A stretch of 64,000 bases of DNA, from positions 248,001 to 312,000 of the forward strand of contig CAWIVY010000002.1 of the NCBI GenBank assembly GCA_963839615.1, written 5' to 3'. Shown one piece after another: positions 24,954 through 33,307 of the stretch (position 1 is the stretch's first letter; each line of letters begins with the position of its first letter). The position numbers and the translations under genes were made by a program. This stretch comes from DASQMT01 sp963839615 (GTDB lineage Bacteria > Actinomycetota > Thermoleophilia > Solirubrobacterales > Solirubrobacteraceae). The notes beneath the pieces are model-generated. The model did not search any database. It saw nothing but the letters and a program-made list of their open reading frames with translations, and had not been told where the DNA came from.

Positions 24954-25922
24954 CTACGCAGTGCTGGAACGCTGCCGGCGCGATGGCTTCTCGCGCGGCT
25001 CGAGCTTCAGCTCGTGCTCGGCGCCCGCGACGCCGGTCTCGAGCTGACGGGCACGCTCGACCTCCGAGTTGAACTCGGCGCCGAACAGGATCGCGATGTT
25101 CGTGATCCACATCCAGAGGAGGAAGACCACCACGCCGCCGAGTGTCCCGTACGTCTTGTCGAACGACCCGAAGTTCGACACGTACACCGCGAAGACCAGG
25201 GAGGCCACGATCCACGCCACGAGCGCGACGAGCGCTCCGGCGCTGACCCAGCGCAGCCCGCTCACGCGGGCGTTGGGCCCCGAGTAGTACAGGACGCCGA
25301 AGATCACGAGCACGAGGACGACCATCGCGGGCCACTTCGCGAACCGCCACACGGTGAGCGCCGTGTCGCTGATGCCGAGCGAGGAACCGAGCGCGCCGAC
25401 GATCGGGCCGCTCAGCGCCAGCGCGAGCGCGACGATCGCGGCGAGCAGGATGATCGCCAGCGTGATCAGGAGCTGAAACGGCTTCAGCTTCCAGAACGGC
25501 CGTCCCTCCTCGACCTCGTAGATGTTGTTGCACGCGTCGGCGAACGCGCTCACGTAGCCCGAGGCGGACCACAGCGCGGTGACGATGCCGACGACGAAGA
25601 ACAGGCCGGCGGTGCCGCGATTGGAGGTCAGGGACTCGATCGGCTTCTGGAACGTCTCCGCCGCGCTGGCCGGCCCCAGCTGGGAGACGGTGTCCGTCAG
25701 CACGCGGGTCACGCTCTCCGGGTTCGCGAACAGGCCGACGAGCGAGACCATCACGAGCAGCGCGGGGAAGATCGAGAGGATCGCGTAGTAGGTCAGCGCG
25801 GCGGCCCAGTGGTTGAGCTTGTCCTCCTTGAACTCCGTGACGGTCCGCTTCAGCGTGTCCTGCCAGGAGCCCCTCGGCAGCGCGACCGGGCTGCTGACCT
25901 TGCCGTTGCCGTTGCCAGTCAT
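24954..25922 (-). CDS. YihY/BrkB-family inner membrane protein
   Basis: The 322-aa protein has six membrane segments and the family signatures 'HWAAALTYYAILSIFPALLV', 'VTALWSASGYVSAFADACN' and 'GGVVVFLLWMWITNIAILFGAEFN'. The charged tail ('LKLEPREKPSRRQRSSTA') is cytoplasmic. YihY/BrkB proteins are widespread but their biochemical role is unsettled; old links to RNase BN and serum resistance are not secure. It overlaps the upstream 119-aa gene by 4 bases. It clusters with Holin-X and DUF3618 genes, a grouping common in soil actinobacteria. Confidence 0.9.
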   Translation of the reverse strand: MTGNGNGKVSSPVALPRGSWQDTLKRTVTEFKEDKLNHWAAALTYYAILSIFPALLVMVSLVGLFANPESVTRVLTDTVSQLGPASAAETFQKPIESLTSNRGTAGLFFVVGIVTALWSASGYVSAFADACNNIYEVEEGRPFWKLKPFQLLITLAIILLAAIVALALALSGPIVGALGSSLGISDTALTVWRFAKWPAMVVLVLVIFGVLYYSGPNARVSGLRWVSAGALVALVAWIVASLVFAVYVSNFGSFDKTYGTLGGVVVFLLWMWITNIAILFGAEFNSEVERARQLETGVAGAEHELKLEPREKPSRRQRSSTA

Positions 25923-26278
25923 CGCGGTCCGTCCTCTCCGCTGGCCGCGCCGGCGGACTGCTGCCTGCGCTGCTGCTTCGCTGCGTAGATCACCGTCACA
26001 GCGGCGGCGAGCATCACGAGCAGCAGCGGGCGGCGACGGCGACGCGGTGGCTCGGGCGGCGGCTTGCCGACGACTCGACGCGTCGCCTGGGTGAGTCCCC
26101 TCGCCGCGACGCGGACGTTGTCGTAGACCGTCTGGTCCTGCAGGGCCTTCTCGGTCGGCAGATGGCGGGCGCGGCGATAGCTGTCGCGCAGTCCGGCGCC
26201 GGCCGCGGCGAGCTGCTCGTGGACGTGGTCGTCCGCGATGAGGCGATCCATGATCGCGGTGGGTCGGCTGCTCGGCAT
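25919..26278 (-). CDS. Small membrane-anchored protein (119 aa)
   Basis: Residues 1-75 are soluble and helical ('LIADDHVHEQLAAAGAGLRD', 'KALQDQTVYDNVRVAARGL'); residues about 83-100 form one membrane helix ('PLLLVMLAAAVTVIYAA') after a poly-Arg stretch, and the end is polar. It looks like a C-terminally anchored protein with its bulk in the cytoplasm. I do not know its family. It overlaps the YihY gene by 4 bases. Confidence 0.75.
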   Translation of the reverse strand: MPSSRPTAIMDRLIADDHVHEQLAAAGAGLRDSYRRARHLPTEKALQDQTVYDNVRVAARGLTQATRRVVGKPPPEPPRRRRRPLLLVMLAAAVTVIYAAKQQRRQQSAGAASGEDGPR

Positions 26279-26296
26279 GCGGTTCTCCTCACTCGG

Positions 26297-26713
26297 TCAC
26301 GGGCGGCTGATGAGCCGTCCGAACGCCGCTCCGCCGATGAACGCCGCGAGCGCGGCGGTCGGAACCGGGTTGCGTTGCGCCATCGTCTTGAGCTCGCGGA
26401 AGCCGGCCTTCGCGTCGACGGACCTGGTGCTCTCCTCGGGCGTGCCCGTAGGTCCGCCGACGGCACTCGCGTCGCCGGCCGCACTCGACGGCTTGACCTT
26501 CGACAGCAGGTCGTCCTTCTTGTGCATGGCGGAGCTCTTCAGCTCGTCCGCGCGTTCCCGCGCGCGTGTCTTCACGTCGGTCTTGGCCGCGAGCGCCTCG
26601 ACGGTGTCGCCCAGGTCCTCGCGCGTCTCGCTGATCTCGGCGCGGAGCTGCTCCGGGGTCTTCTGCGAGTCGTCTAGCTGTTGCGGCCCGACTTCGCCCG
26701 GGTCTTTACCCAT
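26297..26713 (-). CDS. DUF3618 protein
   Basis: The 138-aa protein contains the DUF3618 core 'TPEQLRAEISETREDLGDTVEALAAKTDVK', then a charged coiled-coil-like stretch, and ends in a short hydrophobic segment ('PVPTAALAAFIGGAAFG'). DUF3618 proteins are membrane-tethered helical proteins of unknown role, commonly next to Holin-X. It overlaps the Holin-X gene by 40 bases, a long overlap that implies coupled translation. Confidence 0.85.
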   Translation of the reverse strand: MGKDPGEVGPQQLDDSQKTPEQLRAEISETREDLGDTVEALAAKTDVKTRARERADELKSSAMHKKDDLLSKVKPSSAAGDASAVGGPTGTPEESTRSVDAKAGFRELKTMAQRNPVPTAALAAFIGGAAFGRLISRP

Positions 26714-27087
26714 TCGAGGTCCTCCTTCGTCGAGTCGACCGCCCGCTCAGGAACCGGCGGAGTTGCTTGCTTGAGGCTCTTCTTGCCGCGCAGTGCGAAC
26801 AGGCCTGCGATCGCGGCGTAGACGACCGCGACGATCAGCGCCGCCAGCCATCCGGCCACGGCGGTGCTCAGCGCCCAGATGGCGCAGGCGGTGATCGCCG
26901 CGAACGCGCCGACGCCGAACAGGCCGGCCACGCCGAACATCCCGGCCCCCGCCCCGGCGCTCTTGCCCTTCTCGGTGAGCTCGACCTTGGCGAGCGCGAT
27001 CTCCTTGCGGACGAGTGCGGTCGTCTGATCGGTCAGCTCGCGCAGCAGCTCGGCGGTCGGCCGATCGCGCAGGTCTTGATCAGCCAT
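26674..27087 (-). CDS. Holin-X-type phage holin superfamily protein
   Basis: The 137-aa protein has an N-terminal amphipathic helix ('RPTAELLRELTDQTTALVRKEIALAKVELTEK'), two membrane helices (about residues 48-75 and 78-99) and a charged tail. This is the putative Actinobacterial Holin-X (PF07332) layout. Despite the name these are normally chromosomal envelope genes. Its ATG has no Shine-Dalgarno sequence but lies inside the end of a 28-codon leader with a good one, so translation is probably coupled. Confidence 0.88.
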   Translation of the reverse strand: MADQDLRDRPTAELLRELTDQTTALVRKEIALAKVELTEKGKSAGAGAGMFGVAGLFGVGAFAAITACAIWALSTAVAGWLAALIVAVVYAAIAGLFALRGKKSLKQATPPVPERAVDSTKEDLEWVKTRAKSGRNS

Positions 27088-27166
27088 GCGGCCACCCTCG
27101 GACCAGGGGGTCGTTGCCCTGCAGCGTGGCCCGATTCAGTCCACGGACATGCGTGGTCTCGGTCAC
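27080..27166 (-). CDS. 28-aa leader peptide coupled to Holin-X
   Basis: A GTG at 27166 follows AAAGGAG with 5-base spacing, the best ribosome binding site in the area. The frame encodes 'MTETTHVRGLNRATLQGNDP' plus eight more residues and stops 8 bases inside the Holin-X gene. The peptide has no recognisable domain. I infer that it loads ribosomes for the envelope operon, either constitutively or as a sensor. Confidence 0.55.
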   Translation of the reverse strand: MTETTHVRGLNRATLQGNDPLVRGWPHG

Positions 27167-27223
27167 GAGGTCTCCTTTCACCAGCGTTCCCCACCTCAGC
27201 GGAGCTCCTCGAGCCCTGGTCTA

Positions 27224-27241
27224 CCCGCGGAGGCCCGCGGG
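27224..27241 (-). terminator. Hairpin downstream of the 149-aa gene
   Basis: CCCGCGG (27224-27230) and CCGCGGG (27235-27241) form a perfect 7-bp stem with a 4-base loop, about 19 bases past the stop of the gene at 27260. It lies between that gene and the envelope operon and could end the upstream transcript. No T-tract follows on the minus strand. Confidence 0.4.
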
Positions 27242-27259
27242 CCTAACACACCGCCCGCC

Positions 27260-27709
27260 TCAGTCGCGCTCCGCGGCGAGCGCAGCGAGCCAGGCGTCGA
27301 GGTCGCGCACCGCCCAGGCCATCGCGTCCTCGGTGCCGTCCGGGCTGCGCCAGCGCACGCAGAGCAGCTTCGAGCCGACCGACTTGCCGAGCCACCACCG
27401 CTTCGTCTCGACGGCGGTCACATCGGCGAGCGGGATGAGCGTCTCGCGCCGTGGCACCAGCTGCTCGAAGCGCAGTTCGTCGGCCGTGAGCGCGAGCAGC
27501 CCGTTGCCGCGCACCTGTCCTTTGCCGCGGGACTCCAGGCCCAGCCCGAGCACGGTCTCGACCCGCTTCCCCTGATCCCCGAGCTCCTCCTCCACGCCGG
27601 CCCGGATTCGCTTCGCGCGACGGGAGACCGGGACGAGGATCAGCGCGAGCAGCAGCGCGGTGAAGATGAGGATGCCGAGGACGAGGGCGAGGATTCCGAG
27701 TGCCGACAT
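27260..27709 (-). CDS. Membrane-anchored PH-like / DUF2550-like protein
   Basis: The ATG at 27709 follows GAGGAG. The 149-aa product has one N-terminal membrane helix ('GILALVLGILIFTALLLALIL'), a basic linker and a domain of beta strands with 'GNGLLALTADELRFEQLVPRRETLIPLADV' and 'KLLCVRWRSPDGTEDAMAWAV', a pattern of bacterial PH-like domains. A closing helix carries 'LDAWLAALA'. PH-like domains bind lipids or proteins at the membrane. It begins just after the stop of the 156-aa gene. Confidence 0.65.
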   Translation of the reverse strand: MSALGILALVLGILIFTALLLALILVPVSRRAKRIRAGVEEELGDQGKRVETVLGLGLESRGKGQVRGNGLLALTADELRFEQLVPRRETLIPLADVTAVETKRWWLGKSVGSKLLCVRWRSPDGTEDAMAWAVRDLDAWLAALAAERD

Positions 27710-27719
27710 CGCGCGCTCC

Positions 27720-28190
27720 TCAGGCGGCCGGCGGCCGCACCGCCTCGGGCGCGGCGATGACGACGGCGCGGTAGGCGACGCCCAGCGGCAGCGTGGCGAT
27801 GGCCTTGATGGCGAGGTAGAGGAGCACCGCACCGCTGTTCTCGGGATCCTCGCCCAGCGCCGCCGCGACCTCGAGGATCGTGAAGTTCCCGCCCGCGCTC
27901 GTCGCCCTCGAGCCCTGGATCGCCGCGACGGCTTGGATCTGGATCTCGCCCGCTGCTCCGGGCTCGTACCTGTGGCTGTCCGGGAGCCAGAAGGGAGCCT
28001 CGATGTCGGCATTCCTGCCGGGGAGCGGATGCCCGGCGATGATCTGCGGCAGCCCGCCGTACCAGACCGTGCCCGCGTAGTCGGTCCGATGGCGCTGCTG
28101 TCCGCTCGACGGGTCGGTGACGAGCGTGTCGATCCGCTGTGCCGGCACGGTGACGACGTCGTCGGCAGAGATCTCGTGCGCCCGCTTCAT
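27720..28190 (-). CDS. Hypothetical protein (156 aa)
   Basis: I do not recognise this protein. It starts 'MKRAHEISADDVVTVPAQR', has a mixed strand-rich N-terminal half and a more hydrophobic C-terminal half ('GAVLLYLAIKAIATLPLGVAYRAVVIAAP') that may be one membrane helix or a buried core. No cysteines or catalytic motifs stand out. It lies between the PH-like gene and the CxCGIYA gene, all on the minus strand, and may form a small operon with them. Confidence 0.7.
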   Translation of the reverse strand: MKRAHEISADDVVTVPAQRIDTLVTDPSSGQQRHRTDYAGTVWYGGLPQIIAGHPLPGRNADIEAPFWLPDSHRYEPGAAGEIQIQAVAAIQGSRATSAGGNFTILEVAAALGEDPENSGAVLLYLAIKAIATLPLGVAYRAVVIAAPEAVRPPAA

Positions 28191-28220
28191 GTCGCCGAAC
28201 AGTCCGATCGTGGGTTCTCC

Positions 28221-28733
28221 TCAACTCGGGATGAAGGTGGGCTCCAGCGGGTCGCCGTAGGCCTGCGCCGCCAGCGGCAGGTCGCGGCCTCGCACCGCCT
28301 CGACGTCGAGCTGCCTGGCGACCCGGAAGACCGCGTCGGTATGCGCGTGCGAGGAGGGGAGGGCCAGCGTGACGATCCGGGCGAACTCGGCTCGCATGCC
28401 GCGCCGGTGCAACTCGATCCGGCCCCACAGCACGACGGCGCCGCGCACGATCGCCAGCCGCTCGCGGCCGCGCGAACGGCCCGGCGCGAAGAGCGCGTAG
28501 ATCCCGCACACGCAGCCGGGAGCGGGGGGCGGCCCGGAGTGCGCCGCCGCAGTTCGCCACAGGCCCTGCGCCTGACGGCAGCTCGGGAGGCATTCGGCTT
28601 GCATCGGCTCGGCACTCCAGGGTGTGCGGGCGAGCGGCGAGAGGATCTCGTCGCCGACGAGCACCCACTCGCGGTAGCCGATGATCGGTCGGACGACTTC
28701 GGCGATGTATTCGCTGCTCTGCAAGTCGCGCAC
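28221..28733 (-). CDS. Actinobacterial 'CxCGIYA' protein of unknown function
   Basis: The 170-aa protein has an N-terminal 'GYREWVLVGDEILSPLARTPW', 'AECLPSC', and a Cys cluster ending in 'APGCVCGIYAL', then 'VRGAVVLWGRIELHRRGMRAEFARI'. This order (W at the start, paired cysteines, CxCGIYA, 'G-W-G') recurs in many short uncharacterised actinobacterial proteins. The cysteines may hold a metal ion. No function is known. It is divergent from the 27-aa peptide gene. Confidence 0.7.
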   Translation of the reverse strand: MRDLQSSEYIAEVVRPIIGYREWVLVGDEILSPLARTPWSAEPMQAECLPSCRQAQGLWRTAAAHSGPPPAPGCVCGIYALFAPGRSRGRERLAIVRGAVVLWGRIELHRRGMRAEFARIVTLALPSSHAHTDAVFRVARQLDVEAVRGRDLPLAAQAYGDPLEPTFIPS

Positions 28734-28773
28734 CGTCGCGTGATCGTAACCCCTTGGAACACCTCCCGAGCGC

Positions 28774-28779
28774 TACAAT
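28774..28779 (+). promoter_or_regulatory. -10-like box of the 27-aa peptide gene
   Basis: TACAAT is a one-mismatch match to the bacterial -10 consensus and stands out in this GC-rich sequence. It lies 34 bases before the ATG at 28813. The best -35-like hexamer, TTGGAA at 28754-28759, is only 14 bases away, so an activator or alternative sigma factor may help. Confidence 0.5.
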
Positions 28780-28812
28780 AGTTGCGTAAGCAATGAGAAC
28801 AAGGAGACTCGG

Positions 28813-28896
28813 ATGACCAAGATCAGAAACGCCATCAAGGCAGTGACCGGCCCGAGCGCGTTCAGCCGGCTGCGCATGCGCCGGCAGATGCTCTAG
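28813..28896 (+). CDS. 27-aa cationic peptide in its own transcription unit
   Basis: The ATG follows AAGGAG by 7 bases. The 27-residue product ('MTKIRNAIKAVTGPSAFSRL' plus a basic end, 'RMRRQML') has about eight basic and no acidic residues and could form an amphipathic helix. A -10-like box stands upstream and a 10-bp terminator hairpin downstream, so the gene has a full set of signals of its own. It lies between divergent CxCGIYA and ATLF-toxin genes. I know no homologous family. Confidence 0.6.
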   Translation: MTKIRNAIKAVTGPSAFSRLRMRRQML

Positions 28897-28920
28897 CCGT
28901 CACGACGACACGAAGGTACT

Positions 28921-28953
28921 CGCGCCCAGGTGATCCCTGGGCGCGGTGCTTTG
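28921..28953 (+). terminator. Intrinsic terminator after the 27-aa peptide gene
   Basis: CGCGCCCAGG (28921-28930) and CCTGGGCGCG (28936-28945) form a perfect 10-bp stem with a TGATC loop, followed by GTGCTTTG. It is 24 bases after the peptide stop codon. Confidence 0.7.
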
Positions 28954-29003
28954 AGCGCGGCCGGGGGTGGATCCCGCGGCGCTCGTGGGAGAGACTTGCC
29001 GGT

Positions 29004-30475
<1,472 letters not shown>

Positions 30476-30479
<4 letters not shown>

Positions 30480-30745
30480 CCGGCGCCGTGCGGGAGCTTC
30501 TGGTCCACCGCGCCGGCCGGCTCGTCCTGCGCATCCGCGACGAGCCCGGCACGCTGCGCTCGACCGCCGCGCCGCCGCCCGCCGCCGTGCCGCCCGACGT
30601 CCACCCGTTCATCGACGCGCAGGCCGTCGACGCCGTCAGCGAGGGCGAGCTGCGCGCGCTGCTCGACGAGTCGACGAGCTTCGACGACTACGTGCGCCGC
30701 CTTGACGCGGCGGGCTACGAGGTCGCGCCGGCCCCGCCGGAATAA
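30476..30745 (+). CDS. Small protein coupled to the metallopeptidase (89 aa)
   Basis: The ATG at 30476 overlaps the peptidase stop by 4 bases. The product has a beta-rich start ('VRELLVHRAGRLVLRIRD'), a Pro/Ala linker and an acidic C-terminal helix region ('EGELRALLDESTSFDDYVRRL'). I do not recognise it. Coupling to a toxin-like gene makes an immunity protein or loading chaperone possible; this is inference only. Confidence 0.65.
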
Positions 30746-31783
30746 CGCCCGCCCGCCGGCCTGCCGTTCCACCCGCTCGCGCACCCGCCCGAGGATCAGG
30801 TCGACGCGATCACCGCCTCGCTCCCGAGCATGTCGCAGGAGGAGCAGGGCGTCCGCATGATGCAGGAGGTCTTCGCCGGCCTCAATGCCCGCGCCGCGCT
30901 GCCGGACGTCTTGCGGCTCCTCGCCGACTACCGGCCCGACGTGGTGCTGCGCGAGCCGACGGAGTACGCCGGGATGCTCGCCGCCGAGCAGCTGCGCGTG
31001 CCCAGCGGCCGCATCGCGATCATGGCCGCGGCCGTGGAGGCATGGAGCGTGCCCGTCGTGGCGGGCGTGCTCGACCGTCACCGCAGGCGCCTCGGCCTGC
31101 GGCGCGATCCGAGCGGCGAGCGGATCAGCGACAGCCCCTACCTGACCGCGATCCCGGAGGCGATGGAGGATCCGGACCACCTCGGGCCGCCGCAGGCGAT
31201 GCGCTTCCGTGAGCCCGACGTGCGCCCCTGGTCGCTGCCGGACTGGTGGGACGGGGACGAGCGCCCGCTCGTCTACGTCAGCTACGGCTCGGTCACCCCG
31301 CAACTCGGCCACTTCGCGGCGCTGTTCCGCGCGACGGTCGCCGCGCTCGATCAGCTCCCCGCGCGCGTGCTCTTCACCGTCGGCAACGACGTGGACCGCG
31401 ACGCGCTCGGCCCGGTCCCGGCCAACGTGCACGTCGAGCGCTGGATCCCTCAGGCAGCGCTGATGCCGCACGCCGCCGCCATCGTCTGCCACGGCGGCGC
31501 CGGCTCGACCCGCATGGCGCTTGCCGCGGGCGTGCCCCTGGTCGTCGTCCCCGGCTTCGCGGACCAGCACCGCAACGCCGAGCGCGTCGCCGCCCTCGGC
31601 GCCGGTGCCGCCCTCGACGCCGGCTCGCTCGCCGGCCTCGGCGATGCCGTGCGCCGGCTGCTCGACGAGCCGTCCTACCGAGCGGCCGCGCGCCGCGTGG
31701 CCGCCGAGGTCGCCGGGCTGCCGACCGTCGACGCGGCGCCCGCGGCGGTGGGCGAGCTGCTCAGCCTGCCGCGCGCGGCCTGA
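30746..31783 (+). pseudogene. 5'-truncated glycosyltransferase family 1 gene
   Basis: The frame reads from just after the previous stop ('AGLPFHPLAHPPEDQVDAIT') to 31783, with the first usable ATG at 30830 (317 aa). The C-terminal nucleotide-sugar domain is complete: 'PLVYVSYGSVT', 'VHVERWIPQAALMPHAAAIVCHGGAGSTRMALAAGVPLVVVP' in parts, and 'FADQHRNAERVAALGAG'. These fit MGT/UGT-type glycosyltransferases. The first 60 or so residues of the GT-B fold, including the 'GHxxP' start, are missing. I read it as a glycosyltransferase gene that lost its 5' end; a shortened protein may still be made. Confidence 0.65.
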
Positions 31784-32654
31784 GCAGCTCGTCGATGTCG
31801 CGCCGGGCCAGGGCGGCGTCCGGGGAGTCGTTCTCGAGGTGCTCGACCAGCGAGATCAGCGCCTTCCACAGCGCCCACCCGCGCCCGCGCGACCAGGTGC
31901 CGGCGTCCACGTCGAGGGTGGCGCGGAACCGGTCCCGGCTCGAGCCCGACAGGAACGTCCAGGCGATGACCGTGTCGCAGGCGGGATCGCCGACCCCGGA
32001 CGAACCGAAGTCGAGCACCGCCGCGAGCCGCCCCTCGCGAACGAGGAGGTTGCCGACCGCGACATCCCCGTGGAACCAGACCGGGTCACGGTCCCATGAC
32101 GTGGCCATGGCGTCCTCCCACAGCCGCTTCGCGGCGTCGCCGGGAACCTCGGCGCCGAGCGTTTCGATCGCCTGTTGGGTCTCGTCCGCGTAGGTGGCGA
32201 GCTGGCCGCCGCGGAAGAAGTTGTGCTCGCCGGGCTCCGGCCCGCCGGTTGCGTCGATCCTGCCGAGGGCTCGCAGGAAGCCGGCCAGGGTCGACGCGAA
32301 GCCGTTCAAGTCGCCGATCCGGGCGCGTGACGCGATCTCGCCGTCGAGCCAGCGATACACCGACCACGGATATGGGAACCCCGGAGCGGGAGCGCCCCTG
32401 GCCACCGGCTCCGGGATCGGCAGCGGCAACTGCGGGGCGAGCACCGGCAGCCACCGCTGCTCCTTGTCGACCTGCTGCGCGTACCAGCTGCCGCTCGGCA
32501 GTCGCACGGTCAGCTCGTCGCCGAGCCGGAAGCTGCGGTTGTCCCAGCCATCGAACTCGACCGGGCTGATCGGCAGATCCGACCACTGTGGGAACTGGCT
32601 GTCGATCAGCCGCCGCGCCAGCGGCGCGTCGATCGCAGGTACGTCGTCGCTCAC
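31761..32654 (-). CDS. Aminoglycoside-phosphotransferase-family kinase
   Basis: I prefer the GTG at 32654 (297 aa), since 'DAPLARRLIDSQFPQWSDLPI' is the usual family start; an ATG at 32699 is the alternative. The kinase core shows 'VRLPSGSWYAQQVDKEQRWLP', the catalytic loop 'VWFHGDVAVGNLLVREG' (H-x-D-x-x-x-x-N) and 'AAVLDFGSSGVGDPACD' (DFG). The family phosphorylates aminoglycosides, macrolides, choline and other small molecules. It overlaps the tail of the glycosyltransferase remnant and is divergent from a Holin-X gene. Substrate unknown. Confidence 0.85.
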   Translation of the reverse strand: MSDDVPAIDAPLARRLIDSQFPQWSDLPISPVEFDGWDNRSFRLGDELTVRLPSGSWYAQQVDKEQRWLPVLAPQLPLPIPEPVARGAPAPGFPYPWSVYRWLDGEIASRARIGDLNGFASTLAGFLRALGRIDATGGPEPGEHNFFRGGQLATYADETQQAIETLGAEVPGDAAKRLWEDAMATSWDRDPVWFHGDVAVGNLLVREGRLAAVLDFGSSGVGDPACDTVIAWTFLSGSSRDRFRATLDVDAGTWSRGRGWALWKALISLVEHLENDSPDAALARRDIDELLRPRAAG

Positions 32655-32697
32655 GACTTGATGCTTGCACGGGAACGGCCACGGGTAGCCGAACCAC

Positions 32698-33192
32698 ATG
32701 CCGGGATCCGGGGTCGATGGCGCGAAGGAGAATCCGCTCGAGGATCTGGTCGGCACGGTCTCGGACCAGGCGATCGGGCTGGTCCGCCAGCAGATGGAGG
32801 TCGCCCGCCGGGAGCTGACGACGAAGGCCGGCCAGGCAGGCCCCGGCATTTCGATGTTGGGTGGAGCGGCCGTCTTCGGCGCGCTCGCCTCCGGGACGGG
32901 CACGGCCGGCCTGGTCCTTTTGCTCGCGCGCCGCCCGGGCGCCTCGGCCGCCGCGCTCGGGGTCGCCGGAGCCTACGCCGGCGCGGGCGCCCTGCTGGCG
33001 CGCCAAGGCCTCGCGCGCATCCGCGAGGCCGGGCCGATCGCGCCCGAGAACGCCGGTGAGAAGCTCGGCTCGGCGAAGCGGACTGCTCGCAAACCCGCGC
33101 GCAAGGCGGCCCCGCGGTCGCGCAAATCGGCCACCTCGCAACGCCGAACGCCGCACGCGCAGGCAAAGCGCAAGCGCCCGCCGGCGTCGTAA
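32698..33192 (+). CDS. Second Holin-X-like membrane protein with basic tail
   Basis: The 164-aa protein has an amphipathic helix ('NPLEDLVGTVSDQAIGLVRQQMEVARREL'), two hydrophobic segments (about residues 52-80 and 83-103) and a long Arg/Lys/Ala tail ('KRTARKPARKAAPRSRKSAT'), which may bind nucleic acid or acidic polymers. The layout matches Holin-X proteins such as the one at 26674. Unlike that one it stands outside the envelope operon. Confidence 0.7.
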   Translation: MPGSGVDGAKENPLEDLVGTVSDQAIGLVRQQMEVARRELTTKAGQAGPGISMLGGAAVFGALASGTGTAGLVLLLARRPGASAAALGVAGAYAGAGALLARQGLARIREAGPIAPENAGEKLGSAKRTARKPARKAAPRSRKSATSQRRTPHAQAKRKRPPAS

Positions 33193-33193
33193 A

Positions 33194-33237
33194 TCTTCGC
33201 CGCGCCTAACGAATCTCAATCTCCGCCTCGCCTAACG
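33194..33237. repeat. 18-bp imperfect direct repeat
   Basis: TCTTCGCCGCGCCTAACG (33194-33211) and TCTCCGCCTCGCCTAACG (33220-33237) match at 16 of 18 positions and start 26 bp apart. They fill the gap between the Holin-X stop and the PAP2 gene, and could be paired regulator sites or a replication-slippage product. Confidence 0.5.
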
Positions 33238-33307
33238 TATGTGGTGGCGCTCCACTGTCGCGACGGTATCCGTGGGTCCGGGGCGAGCCGCCAGAACGCG
33301 CGTATCG

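Noticed and set aside
26674..27087. Prophage lysis module, suggested by the holin name
   Set aside because: No endolysin, structural or integrase genes are near. Holin-X proteins are normal chromosomal envelope genes in actinobacteria.
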